Positions 45,422 through 54,800 of a DNA stretch of 64,000 bases are shown in pieces. The DNA comes from Acetobacterium tundrae (GTDB lineage Bacteria > Bacillota > Clostridia > Eubacteriales > Eubacteriaceae), in the NCBI RefSeq assembly GCF_008086615.1, contig NZ_RXYB01000004.1, forward strand, positions 62,001 to 126,000, in the 5' to 3' direction. The stretch's first letter is position 1, and every line of letters begins with the position of its first letter. A program made the translations under genes and the position numbers. Below the pieces are notes generated by a model. The model had not been told where the DNA came from. It did no database searches and saw nothing but the letters and a program-made list of their open reading frames with translations.

Positions 45422-47553
45422 TGCTAAAAAAAGAACTGATACTTGAAGGATTAAACTGCGCCAACTGTGCATCAAAGATAGAGTGTGAAGTCAATAAGCT
45501 TAGCGGAGTTAAGGCATCCATGAATTTCATGAACAAGACACTGACTTTAGAGATAGAAGCAGATGCAGCTGTGGAAACTATTGTAGATCAGGTCAAATCA
45601 ATCGTGCATAAGCATGAACCGGATGTAAAAGTTGTTTTAAAAAGCAGAAACGCAAAATTAAATATAAAAGAGATCAGTGAAAATCAAGATGAAAACGGGG
45701 ATAATCGCAAAACACAAATCATTAAACTTGTAATTGGGGGAGCGTTGTTTGCGATCGGGTTGATCTTTGATTTTCAGAATTGGTTGGAATTAACTTTGTT
45801 TTTAATCAGTTATATTATTGTCGGCGGCGACATCGTTTTACGGGCAATCAAAGGAATCGCTCGTGGGCAGGTGTTTAGTGAGCACTTTCTGATGAGTGTC
45901 GCTACAATTGGTGCCTTCTTTGTCGGTGCATATCCTGAAGGGGTAGCGGTTATGATGTTCTATCTGGTTGGTGAACTATTTCAGGATATGGCAGTGGATC
46001 ATTCCAGAAAATCAATCAGTTCATTAATGGATATAAGACCTGATTATGCAAATTTAAAAGTAGGGAATGAACTCCAAAAAGTATCACCGGAAGATGTGAA
46101 TATCGGAGATATGATACTGATAAAGCCGGGAGAAAAAATCCCACTGGATGGAAAAGTTATCGAAGGGCTTTCAATGGTTGATACATCTGCATTAACCGGT
46201 GAATCCATCCCTCGAGAGTTGGAACCGGGAGCAGATGCCTTAAGCGGATTTGTTAATAAGAACGGTGTTCTGACAGTTAAGGTGACAAAAAGTTTTGGAG
46301 ATTCCACGGTGTCAAAGATTTTGGATCTGGTGGAAAACGCCAGCAGCAGAAAAGCTCCTACAGAGCAATTCATCACAAAGTTTGCACGCTACTATACGCC
46401 GGTGGTTGTCTTTGGTGCTCTGGCGTTAGCTATTATACCTCCACTGATGATTCCAGGAGCTGTTTTCTCAGATTGGGTTTATCGTGCCCTGGTATTCTTA
46501 GTGGTTTCCTGTCCTTGTGCCCTAGTGATTTCGATACCGTTGGGATTTTTCGGCGGTATCGGCGGCGCTTCCAAAAGAGGTATTTTGATAAAAGGCAGTA
46601 ACTATCTTGAAGCATTGAATAATGTTGAAACGGTTGTCTTTGATAAGACCGGGACGCTGACAAAAGGCGTATTTAAAGTGACGCAAACTAATCCTCAAAA
46701 TGCTTATACAAAAGCGGAACTTCTCGAATATGCAGCTTATGCCGAAAGTTATTCAAATCATCCGATTGCACAATCAATTACAAATGCTTATCATGTTGAA
46801 ATTGATCAGAGTCGCATCAAAAATTATCAGGAAATAGCAGGAAATGGAATAAGTGTAACGATCAACGACAATGAGGTTTTAGCAGGAAACTCGAAATTAA
46901 TGGATAATGAAAATTTAAGTCATATCGATGATGTTAAGACTTCAGGAACGGTGATACATGTTGCAATCAACAAGAAATATGCAGGTAATATCGTCATTTC
47001 AGACGAAGTTAAAGAAGACTCAGCGCATGCCATTAAAGAGCTTAAATCACTGGGCATCAGAAAGACGGTTATGCTCACCGGAGATTTAAAAAGTGTGGGT
47101 GATAAAATCGGAAAGCAGTTGGGACTCGATGAAGTATATTCCGAATTACTGCCTGAAGATAAAGTTGAGAAACTTGAATGGCTGGAAAGCAAAAAAACTC
47201 CCAAAGGGAAACTTGTTTTCGTCGGCGATGGGATCAACGACGCACCGGTACTGGCAAGAGCCGATATTGGAGTGGCGATGGGATGTTTGGGATCGGATGC
47301 TGCGATTGAAGCCGCCGATATTGTCATCATGACTGATGAGCCATCAAAGATAGCATTAGCAATACGAATAGCAAAAAGAACGAGGGTCATCGTTTTTCAG
47401 AATATCGTTTTTGCTTTGGTTGTAAAGACCATATTCCTTGCCTTAGGGGCATTGGGTTTAGCATCAATGTGGGAAGCCGTATTTGCTGATGTAGGAGTGG
47501 CTTTGATTGCCATTTTTAATGCCATGAGAGTCATGAATACAAAAAAAATATAA
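45418..47553 (+). CDS. cadA: P1B-type heavy-metal-exporting ATPase (Cd/Zn/Co)
   Basis: 711 residues. An N-terminal HMA domain has GLNCANCASKIE. The membrane CPC motif is in VSCPCALVIS. DKTGTLTKG holds the phosphorylated Asp, SNHPIAQS the HP motif, and GDGINDAPVLARAD the hinge. Eight membrane spans are expected. The CPC motif with a CadC-like regulator points to Cd2+/Zn2+/Pb2+ rather than copper. ATG 45418 overlaps the arsR stop and a second ATG follows at once. Gene symbol given by family; the exact metal is inferred. Confidence 0.9.
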   Translation: MMLKKELILEGLNCANCASKIECEVNKLSGVKASMNFMNKTLTLEIEADAAVETIVDQVKSIVHKHEPDVKVVLKSRNAKLNIKEISENQDENGDNRKTQIIKLVIGGALFAIGLIFDFQNWLELTLFLISYIIVGGDIVLRAIKGIARGQVFSEHFLMSVATIGAFFVGAYPEGVAVMMFYLVGELFQDMAVDHSRKSISSLMDIRPDYANLKVGNELQKVSPEDVNIGDMILIKPGEKIPLDGKVIEGLSMVDTSALTGESIPRELEPGADALSGFVNKNGVLTVKVTKSFGDSTVSKILDLVENASSRKAPTEQFITKFARYYTPVVVFGALALAIIPPLMIPGAVFSDWVYRALVFLVVSCPCALVISIPLGFFGGIGGASKRGILIKGSNYLEALNNVETVVFDKTGTLTKGVFKVTQTNPQNAYTKAELLEYAAYAESYSNHPIAQSITNAYHVEIDQSRIKNYQEIAGNGISVTINDNEVLAGNSKLMDNENLSHIDDVKTSGTVIHVAINKKYAGNIVISDEVKEDSAHAIKELKSLGIRKTVMLTGDLKSVGDKIGKQLGLDEVYSELLPEDKVEKLEWLESKKTPKGKLVFVGDGINDAPVLARADIGVAMGCLGSDAAIEAADIVIMTDEPSKIALAIRIAKRTRVIVFQNIVFALVVKTIFLALGALGLASMWEAVFADVGVALIAIFNAMRVMNTKKI

Positions 47554-47635
47554 AACATATCCGACGATTCACGTCACTGGAGCGATCAGCAATATTCATT
47601 CAACCTCCCGGTCCGTAAAATGGTTACTATGGATT

Positions 47636-50600
47636 TTACCGTTGTAAAAGAATCGAACTGATTTCATCTGCAGTCATGGGATTGTAGAAATAAAATCCCT
47701 GGACTTCATCACAGTGCTCTGCTTTTAAAAAAGCCAGTTGGGATTCGGTCTCCACGCCTTCAGCAATAACGGCTAAACCAAGATTATTTGCCAGTTGAAT
47801 GATAATTTTGGCAATGGCTTCATCCTTAGTTTTGTTGCCAATGCCATGAACGAATGCAGGGTCCATTTTAATACGATCGATGGGCAGTGTCTTTAAACGG
47901 TTCAGAGAGGAATACTCGATACCAAAATGATCAATGGCAATGGTGATACCCATGACCCTAAGTTCATTCATGACATTAACTTTGCCTTTAAGGGCAATAC
48001 TTTCCGTAATTTCCAATTCAAGTGTTTCCGGTGGGATCCCAGTTTCGATGATAACTTGTTTGATGGTGCTTAATAGATTTGAATTAAGAAACTGTTCTCC
48101 AGAAAGGCTTACTGCCATGCGAAAGGGCGGGATGCCCATAGAATGCCATATTTTGTTTTGTTTGCAGGCTGTCATTAGTAGCCATTCCCCAATGGGACCG
48201 ATTAAACTTGAATGCTGCTCCGCAAGAGGGATAAAAGTTTCCGGTAAAATGAGCCCCAGTTCTGGATGATTCCAGCGGATTAAAGCTTCAATGCCAATGA
48301 TTGTGTTTGTTTCAACGGATAGTTGAGGCTGATAGTACAACACCAGTTCATGACGCTCCAATGCCCGATAGAGGGCATTGGTCAGTTTCATTTTTAACTG
48401 GATATCTTCTTTTAATAGGGGTGAGCATAGCGTATATTTATTTTTGCCTTGGTCCTTGGAGGTATACATGGCCAGGTCTGCATTTTTTATCAGCATATCC
48501 GGTTCATCCCCGTCAATGGGGTAGAGAGCGACCCCAGCACTGGCGGTGATAAAGAACTCCTGATTTTTAATTTTGAAAGGATTTTTAAAGGAATTCATGA
48601 TCATTTCTGACATTTGAGGAATGTCATTGCCGACTGTGATATTGGGGAGCATAATCAGATATTCATCCCCTCCGAATCGGCAGACGGTATCTTGTTTCCT
48701 AACACATCCAGTCAGCCGTTGGGCGACTTTTATCAGGAGTTCATCCCCGGCATTATGGCCCATGGTATCATTCACCGATTTAAACGCATCCAGATCGAGA
48801 AATATTATTCCGATAAAAGTTTCAGCGCGTTGGGCGGAATAAATCGCTTCCGTTAAACGGTCTCTGAACAGCGTGCGGTTTGGTAGACCTGTTAAAGCAT
48901 CGTAAAAGGCCAGGTAGCTGATTTCTTTTTCAGCATTGATTTTTGCCAGAGCATCGGCCAGTATGTTTGAAATGACTATTAGAAGATCCGGAGAGTCTTC
49001 GCCCCAAACATGGGGATTTTCCATGGAATCAAAACCTAAAAATCCTAATATTTGATCGTTGGTGATGACGGGAATCGACAAGACAGATTTAATCTGATGA
49101 CTTTGTAAAAGGGCTTTTTCAGTAATCGCTTCAGGGGGAAGAGTTTCAAGATTCGGGATATAAAGATTGGAGTTATTACTGATTTGGGAAACAAACCAGG
49201 GAACAGCGCTTGTATGGATGGTTTCTACCTTGCCAACTGAGGGTTCAATCCCATCGTTGCACCATTCATAGGCGTAAGAAATGGTTTTCATATCCGCAGA
49301 AAAAAGGCACAAATATGAACGGTCCACTTGGTACTGTTTGCCGCATAATTTCAGAAGATTCTGGACTTTTTCCTGGTAGTTCAGTTGGTTGGAAGTGATC
49401 AAGTCCGAGGAAATTTGGGAAACCATTTTTTGAAAGCGAACTTGTCTTTCATTTTCTTCCAGGCGCTGGAGAAAAATGCGATTCACGTAAAAGGCCATAG
49501 CCAGGAATAGGAAAACAAGAAGGAAATGCATGAGGTGGTCTAACATATCCATATGAATGGTGATGGAGGGAATCTTTATTGAGACCAGTGCCATGGTACT
49601 GAGTATGATCGTACCAAATATTCGCAGATATGGCCCATTGCGAAAAGGGATTAAGAGGATGATAAAAATAACCGGTGCGGCCCAGATGGTGATGAAGGTG
49701 TAGTTAATATACTTAAAGGCTAGAATTGGAACGGTTAAAGCCAGAATATAAACCATAATCAAGTCTTTATTTTTGGCTTGTATTGGAGAGTGGTTAAGGC
49801 CAATAAGAGCCAGACCTAAGCTGCAAAGGAAAGCGCTGAATAATAACGTAGATCCGAAATTAACATGAAAGATAAAATAACTGGCAGCAAAATCAAGACC
49901 CCCGCCGATAAGATAGAAAAAGGACAGGAATTTATAGATTTGTGTATAGTTGACATTGTTGAGAATTTCCCCTTCACTGGTTGCTGAAATAGTAATATCA
50001 GGTTTCATAAGATCATAATGCCGAATGGAGTAAAAAATGGCGCCAATGGGAATCAGGATAATTACCGGTGCCATTTGAGGTGCAGTGCTGGTAATATAAG
50101 TATTGAGCAGAATATCGGTGGCGCTTCCTAAAATGAGCGCAATTGAAATGGTAAGAAACAACAATAGTGCTGACATTCTCCCTTTCTTATCGGATTTTAA
50201 TCCCCAGATGATAATAAGTCCAATGCTGAACAGTGTATAAGTGATGTAATAAACGTTGAAAAATAAGTCCCAGCTATTGTTGATGGATTGGTTGATCCAC
50301 CCATAAGGTGAATAATGAAGGTTATATTGATTAGTAGCAATGGGATTATATAGTGAGAATGCAATAATATTGATCAGCATCGGTAAATATATCAATATGG
50401 TCAGCCACTTTTTTCTCAACCATTTTGTCCGATTGGTGAGAATCAAAATAAAATGTAGCAGAAAACTATACATAGAGCCCCAACCAAGGGCGGAAAATCG
50501 ACGCCAAAACAAGGCTGTATCATAATCTGGTGCAGAATTGGCCATGGAAAAACCAAATGCCCAGATGGACAAGGTGATACACAATGCAAAAAAGATCCAT

Positions 50601-50713
50601 TTCCGCATCGGTACGTCATCGTTTTTTAATATATAAAATCCAAAATATAAATATGCCATGAAGGAAAAATAAAAAATCAAAGAAAAAAAAGTTGATGTTG
50701 ATATAGTAACCAT
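47636..50713 (-). CDS. Membrane 7TM-GAF-GGDEF-EAL cyclic-di-GMP protein
   Basis: 1025 residues; ATG 50713 follows GGAGG on the minus strand. Up to twelve hydrophobic segments in residues 1-420 include a 7TM histidine-kinase-type N-terminal region. A GAF domain covers about 430-590. GGDEF begins near 605, with the active site GGDEY at about 681-685 and an intact RxxD inhibitory site (RKQD) five residues before. The EAL domain starts near 790 with IGIEALIRW (Glu809) and LELEITES. However, the metal-binding Asn is replaced (AVSLSGEQF for VNLS) and the usual DDFG is DHFG. The phosphodiesterase half may therefore be inactive and cyclase activity dominant. Confidence 0.92.
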   Translation of the reverse strand: MVTISTSTFFSLIFYFSFMAYLYFGFYILKNDDVPMRKWIFFALCITLSIWAFGFSMANSAPDYDTALFWRRFSALGWGSMYSFLLHFILILTNRTKWLRKKWLTILIYLPMLINIIAFSLYNPIATNQYNLHYSPYGWINQSINNSWDLFFNVYYITYTLFSIGLIIIWGLKSDKKGRMSALLLFLTISIALILGSATDILLNTYITSTAPQMAPVIILIPIGAIFYSIRHYDLMKPDITISATSEGEILNNVNYTQIYKFLSFFYLIGGGLDFAASYFIFHVNFGSTLLFSAFLCSLGLALIGLNHSPIQAKNKDLIMVYILALTVPILAFKYINYTFITIWAAPVIFIILLIPFRNGPYLRIFGTIILSTMALVSIKIPSITIHMDMLDHLMHFLLVFLFLAMAFYVNRIFLQRLEENERQVRFQKMVSQISSDLITSNQLNYQEKVQNLLKLCGKQYQVDRSYLCLFSADMKTISYAYEWCNDGIEPSVGKVETIHTSAVPWFVSQISNNSNLYIPNLETLPPEAITEKALLQSHQIKSVLSIPVITNDQILGFLGFDSMENPHVWGEDSPDLLIVISNILADALAKINAEKEISYLAFYDALTGLPNRTLFRDRLTEAIYSAQRAETFIGIIFLDLDAFKSVNDTMGHNAGDELLIKVAQRLTGCVRKQDTVCRFGGDEYLIMLPNITVGNDIPQMSEMIMNSFKNPFKIKNQEFFITASAGVALYPIDGDEPDMLIKNADLAMYTSKDQGKNKYTLCSPLLKEDIQLKMKLTNALYRALERHELVLYYQPQLSVETNTIIGIEALIRWNHPELGLILPETFIPLAEQHSSLIGPIGEWLLMTACKQNKIWHSMGIPPFRMAVSLSGEQFLNSNLLSTIKQVIIETGIPPETLELEITESIALKGKVNVMNELRVMGITIAIDHFGIEYSSLNRLKTLPIDRIKMDPAFVHGIGNKTKDEAIAKIIIQLANNLGLAVIAEGVETESQLAFLKAEHCDEVQGFYFYNPMTADEISSILLQR

Positions 50714-50991
50714 TGTGCTAACCTCCGATTGATATTTAGTATCTACATACCCTAAAAATCCGGAATTAATTATTTCGTTTTTTCTGTTTTTAGAAACAAT
50801 TATTTGTTTTGTATTTGCAAGTTAATTGAGGATTGATGAATTCAGAAAAATAAAATATTACTTTTGTCTCGCTATTATTTCTCTGTTAATAACTGAAAAT
50901 TTGGGGTAAAATTAATGATATGGTTTACAACTGAAGAATATAATATTTAATAATAAAAAATACTCGCTATAGCGATGAAAGGAAAATTTGA

Positions 50992-51498
50992 ATGACTGAT
51001 AATATTGGTCAAGAAGACCAAATAAAAGAAGAGAATCAGCACGGCAGATATTTAACTTTTCACTTAGGGGAAGAAGTATTTGCGGTTGAAACTAAATATG
51101 TGACTGAAATAGTCGGGATGCAATTAATTACGAGTGTTCCAGAAGCTCTCTCTTATATAAAAGGGATCGTTAATTTAAGAGGAGTAATTATACCGGCTAT
51201 TGATGGTCGGCTGAAATTTGGAATCGAATCGGTAGATTATGACGAAAGAACCAGTATTATTGTCATCAGTATCGATGCGGTATCTTTTGGCTTGATTGTC
51301 GACGGCGTTGAAGATATGCTAACAATCAATGACGATGAAATTGCTCCCCCGCCATCAAAAATAACTGGTTTCACAAACCACTATATAAAGGGTTTTGGAA
51401 AAGCCGAAGGAAAGATTCAGTTGCTTCTGGATTGTGAAAGCCTGCTGAAAAGCGGTGAAATGCAAGTCGTTGAGGAGTTATTTGAAGAAGTCGGTTAA
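50992..51498 (+). CDS. cheW: Second CheW coupling protein
   Basis: 168 residues. YLTFHLGEEVFAVETKYVTE and ALSYIKGIVNLRGVIIPAID give the CheW signature. It is paralogous to the CheW at 37.7 kb but has a distinct N-terminal tail. It is transcribed alone, divergent from the GGDEF-EAL gene, with 278 bases between them. It may couple MCPs elsewhere, or serve as an alternative adaptor for CheA. Confidence 0.92.
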   Translation: MTDNIGQEDQIKEENQHGRYLTFHLGEEVFAVETKYVTEIVGMQLITSVPEALSYIKGIVNLRGVIIPAIDGRLKFGIESVDYDERTSIIVISIDAVSFGLIVDGVEDMLTINDDEIAPPPSKITGFTNHYIKGFGKAEGKIQLLLDCESLLKSGEMQVVEELFEEVG

Positions 51499-51524
51499 AA
51501 CAACAAGAATATCAGTGAACTAAG

Positions 51525-51559
51525 AGCAAAAGTATCATTAGGCGATACTTTGCTTTTTA
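51525..51559 (+). terminator. Intrinsic terminator after the second cheW
   Basis: agcaaaagtatc (51525-51536) pairs with gatactttgct (51544-51554), followed by T. Confidence 0.8.
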
Positions 51560-51562
51560 GGT

Positions 51563-51758
51563 GATTGGCAAAACGCCAAGTGAGCACTGGCACTAGCTTA
51601 GCGTTTTCTTAATTTTTTGCCAATTGATATAATTTACAGAATAGTTAAAGATTTTAGGCTTATTATCAACAGTAAGGAAACAAATAAGCCTCCCTTTATT
51701 TTCATTCCTGAAATAGAAATCGCAGATAACAGATGATCTGCGATTTCTATTTTTTTTG
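51563..51758 (+). other. Stack of hairpins ending in a 16-bp perfect terminator
   Basis: A long interrupted stem (attggcaaaacgc with gcgtttt and ttttgccaat, 51563-51623) is followed by a smaller one (aggctta/taagcct). Then a perfect 16-bp terminator has arms at 51712-51727 and 51736-51751 and a run of T. TATAAT occurs near 51626. A short structured RNA is possible. No protein gene fits this stretch. Confidence 0.4.
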
Positions 51759-51808
51759 TATGATTAACTCAAACTTTGCACATAAATAATTAACTTGAGG
51801 TTCATGTT

Positions 51809-52397
51809 ATGAAAATTATAACACAAACCAATACAGACTTAAATTTCAATTCTAAACTAGTGGTGCGTATTTTGAAAAAAATATCAGGTAAGCTCACATT
51901 TAAAAACATGCAATGCCTACAAAACCTGAAGCTTTTCGGTGATTTCGGTTTTTGAGTATCTTTTAAACATCGTTTTACCAACCGATCGATATACATGAAT
52001 TATGTGACCCATCATCATTGTCCGGAGTTCGAAAAAGATACGATCTATTGATTCACAAACTCCTGCAAGATCCATTGGCAGAAGTTTACCACCTTGGTTG
52101 CTGCCAGAGAAACTAACCAGCGCATCAACCGTCTTACCCATGAATTCCGGGAAAATGTTTTAATCATTGATGATACCTTTTTCGAGCGAAACCGTTCGAA
52201 AAAGGTGGAGTTGCTTTCACGCGTCTTCGACCAGGTGAAACACTGATACACAAAAGGATTTCGTTTGCTAACTCTGGGCTGGTCTGACAGAAACACCTTC
52301 ATCCGGGTTGCAGGTTCATTACTTTCATCAGATGTTGACAAAATCTGATGAACAAGGCGGATAACAGTCTGGTTAAAAGAAGCCTTGCAGCCTAGAC
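51809..52397 (+). pseudogene. Decayed DDE transposase gene (IS4/IS701-like)
   Basis: Reading from ATG 51809 in a single frame gives a recognisable transposase N-terminal half broken by in-frame stops near residues 49 and 80 and again later. Segments are FTNRSIYMNY, KFTTLVAARETNQRINRL, ENVLIIDDTFFERNRSKKVE (with the first catalytic Asp pair), then FRLLTLGWSD and SLLSSDVDK. About 60 bases before the end there is a frameshift. The C-terminal half with the rest of the DDE triad is gone. It is dead and cannot be mobilised by its own product. Confidence 0.85.
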
Positions 52398-52909
52398 GAA
52401 ATTGGTAGCGGTTATTTTTGCAACTAATTTCATTTTAAAGGTTTTAACTAAATTTGCAAATACAAAAAATAATTAAATTTCCGAGGCTGCCTGAAACAAA
52501 ACAATAACTTCAGCTCAGATATGCGATCTTTGCGCATCCAGTTAGATGTGTTTGGATGAGAGGAAGAAAGAGTGCAAATGGAACAACTGGATAATATCGT
52601 TGATCATATCCGGTAATATTTTGGTAATCTTTCAATACGTTGAGCTATCACTATAGGCGATCAAATAAGATAATCATGAAATAGAACTTGACTAGTTGCA
52701 TTTAAAGGCATATGCTCAATAATAAATATATGTTTGCTATTTTATTTTTGTAAATAATGATGCGGGTTAAAAAACCTTAGCAATGATGTTAGAGAGCTAA
52801 ACAAATAAAAGCAAGAAGACACATAATACGAAAATAGGGTTTTAAAAAAATATTGCAGTATGAATTTTATAGTATACAAAATAAAAATAAAGAGTTAGGA
52901 GGATGAATT
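52398..52909. other. AT-rich decayed spacer upstream of the exported peptide
   Basis: I see no intact gene. A few short reading fragments near 52520-52615 look like remains of coding sequence but cannot be named. Both sides are mobile-element remnants. Confidence 0.5.
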
Positions 52910-53239
52910 TTGGAAAAAAACAGTAAAAAAATTTCAAGTTTTTTAGTTGCGGTTTTAATTTTGAGTACAGTTTTACCAAGCGTAGCTTTTGCTAGTAATT
53001 CTCAAGACAACATAATAAAAAACAAAACTTCGAATAACGAAGTAATGTCTACTGAATCAGCTGAATCAGTTCTTGTTTTTGTTGGAGGGATTTTTGTTGG
53101 CTTTATTGTTGATGGAGTAGTCATATGTGCAAGTGGTCAAAGTAGTGCAGATTGGGTAGCTGATGCATTGGCATATTACTTCGCAAATCCAGAAGTTACT
53201 TCGATTTATTTAGGTGAAGGCGGTGGTGGCAGTTGGTAA
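52910..53239 (+). CDS. Small exported peptide ending in GGGGSW, unknown function
   Basis: 109 residues from a TTG start, chosen because aggagg (52897-52902) lies 7 bases before; an ATG at 52903 is in another frame and stops after seven codons. A Sec signal peptide is clear: KNSKK, hydrophobic FLVAVLILSTVLPSVAFA, cleavage after AFA. The mature part of about 80 residues has a hydrophobic segment VLVFVGGIFVGFIVDGVVIC with one Cys, then an aromatic stretch and a glycine-rich end. I recognise no family. Size, signal peptide and hydrophobic core would suit a bacteriocin-like or surface peptide. It sits between two transposase remnants, with a tiny membrane peptide gene after it. Confidence 0.65.
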   Translation: MEKNSKKISSFLVAVLILSTVLPSVAFASNSQDNIIKNKTSNNEVMSTESAESVLVFVGGIFVGFIVDGVVICASGQSSADWVADALAYYFANPEVTSIYLGEGGGGSW

Positions 53240-53279
53240 TCTATTTTACAATTAAGAGAATTAGTTTGAAGTGTCTAAA

Positions 53280-53366
53280 ATGAAAAAAAGCAAAATAATA
53301 ATGATATTTTTATTGGGTGTTTTATTTTATTTTATAATATCTATACTTTATCATTTGTATACTTAA
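53280..53366 (+). CDS. 28-residue single-span membrane peptide
   Basis: ATG 53280 reads 28 codons: a basic start (MKKSK) and one hydrophobic helix of about 20 residues, then a stop. The ribosome site (gaagtg) is weak. It lies 40 bases after the exported peptide on the same strand. Short membrane peptides next to bacteriocin genes often confer immunity, but nothing in the sequence proves this, and it may be a chance ORF in AT-rich DNA. Confidence 0.35.
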   Translation: MKKSKIIMIFLLGVLFYFIISILYHLYT

Positions 53367-53377
53367 AATTATAATAT

Positions 53378-53895
53378 GCTCCCCTTATAGTGGACAGTCT
53401 AAATAAAAAAACTGTTTATTACAAGGTGGGGCATATTTTTGATGGAAAGAAAAAGCAAAAATATACGAGAAGAAAAATTAAAAGTGCACCAAACAATTGC
53501 AAATAGCATAGATCCGATTCACAATCAAACTCGGATGTTGGGAATAAGTAAAACGACAATCAATGGATTTGCAATTATAATGCCTCAGGAATTGACGGTT
53601 TACAACCAATTGTTAAAAATGTTGCTTACAGTTATGTTCTCAATAAATCAGCTGGAATCGGAGATGTACTATCTCAAAAAATTGACACCTATGAAGAATT
53701 AAAGCATGCTATCGAAAATTATATCGACTATTACAATAACCATCATTATCAGAAGCGTCTGAATTGTATGCCCCCACTCGAATACAGGGGTTATCTGGGG
53801 TCTGTTGCATAAGAATGCCGCCAATCATAAATGAATATGATTGGCGGCACACATATTCATTTATAATTATTTGTTTTGTCTACTTGACAGGGAGC
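53378..53895 (+). mobile_element. Remnant of an IS3-family insertion sequence
   Basis: The 19-base left end gctccccttatagtggaca (53378-53396) and the right end tgtctacttgacagggagc (53877-53895) are imperfect inverted repeats (14 of 19 match). Inside, an orfA start (ATG 53442, with RMLGISKTTING) is joined after a large deletion to the last 40 codons of orfB (EELKHAIENYIDYYNNHHYQ, then KRLNCMPPLEYRGYLGSVA and a stop at about 53812). There are frameshifts between. The catalytic core is absent. The right end lies four bases from the stop of the convergent gene. Confidence 0.8.
53817..53848. repeat. 12-bp hairpin inside the IS remnant
   Basis: gccgccaatcat (53817-53828) and atgattggcggc (53837-53848) are perfectly complementary, just after the orfB stop. 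There is no T run, so it may be a structural end of the element or a weak terminator for the convergent gene. Confidence 0.6.
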
Positions 53896-53898
53896 GGT

Positions 53899-54693
53899 TC
53901 AAGAATGGTTACACCCACAATGAGAATGATCGTGAACCATAGCTAAAAGAGGGTTGGGGGTTCCTTGTGTTTTTTTATTAATAAAATCGCTGTAAGCAAC
54001 ACTAAGTGATTCATAATTATCAAAAATATTTGTATCCCCGATGTTTTTATTGAGTTGTAACAGTAAATCTCCCGCGAAGGAATGGGTGATGTACCCCGGC
54101 AGACTGAGCGGTGCATTGATATAGCATCTGATGGCAAGATACTGACCGTAGAATTGTGCAAGGTCATACATGTTTTCAGAGAGATCACCGGTTAGTATTT
54201 TCTCGTAGGCGGGTACTAATTTACTGATATAGGCAAAAACTAAAGCGTCTTTATCAGCATTTGTCAGGTGATAGAATAGTGTCGGACCCCTAAAACTTGC
54301 TCTAACTTCCGAAACAAATTGAAAACAATCATGGTCAGGAAATGAATCTTTTCTCAGGTTGAGGATATTATATTTGGTTTTGCACTCGAAATAATCGATT
54401 GCATGCGTATATTCATAGGCGATTGTCTGAGAATAAACACCGCTTTCATTAAAATGATCCTGCCGGATCAACAACAAAAACATTGAATTTTGTTCATCCG
54501 GCAGCACTAACAGTTCATTGCTGTTTTGAAGTTCCGGTTCAGCTCCTTTCACATCCATTTGGTCGTTCTTTGTATTGCATAATTCGAACCTGTCTGAATA
54601 AATATTGTCAGTTACAATAACTTCAAACGGGCAATCGTTTTTACTTTTGAAAATATGATCATACCCTTGTATGATATCTTGGACGATAGACAT
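53899..54693 (-). CDS. Zincin-like protein with an altered HExxH motif
   Basis: 264 residues. Around residue 92 the sequence TIAYEYTHAIDYFE matches the metallopeptidase pattern H-E-x-T-H-x-x-D-Y except that the first His is Tyr, so ordinary zinc binding is broken. A later acidic stretch (VSEVRASF) is where the third ligand Glu often lies. The C-terminus ends HDHSHCGCNHS, a His/Cys tail able to bind metal. There is no signal peptide, so it is cytoplasmic. It may be a non-catalytic zincin or use another ligand set. Ribosome site gaggagg precedes the ATG. An IS remnant ends four bases after its stop. Confidence 0.65.
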   Translation of the reverse strand: MSIVQDIIQGYDHIFKSKNDCPFEVIVTDNIYSDRFELCNTKNDQMDVKGAEPELQNSNELLVLPDEQNSMFLLLIRQDHFNESGVYSQTIAYEYTHAIDYFECKTKYNILNLRKDSFPDHDCFQFVSEVRASFRGPTLFYHLTNADKDALVFAYISKLVPAYEKILTGDLSENMYDLAQFYGQYLAIRCYINAPLSLPGYITHSFAGDLLLQLNKNIGDTNIFDNYESLSVAYSDFINKKTQGTPNPLLAMVHDHSHCGCNHS

Positions 54694-54800
54694 TGTGAGA
54701 CCTCCTCTTATTCACATAAATTTGTGAATGCTCGCTAATGTTTAGTATATCCTTTATGCGTTATGGTGTAAATAGTCGGAAAAAAATTAAATGTAAAGGT

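Noticed and set aside
53439-53702. 87-codon ORF as a real small gene
   Set aside because: It reads parts of IS3 orfA and orfB in shifted frames across a deletion.
50797-53876. Scattered similar strings (aattatttgttttgt at about 50799 and 53865, a related inverted one at about 52440) as a mobile-element repeat
   Set aside because: AT-rich and imperfect, with genes between; chance cannot be excluded and no element boundaries fit.
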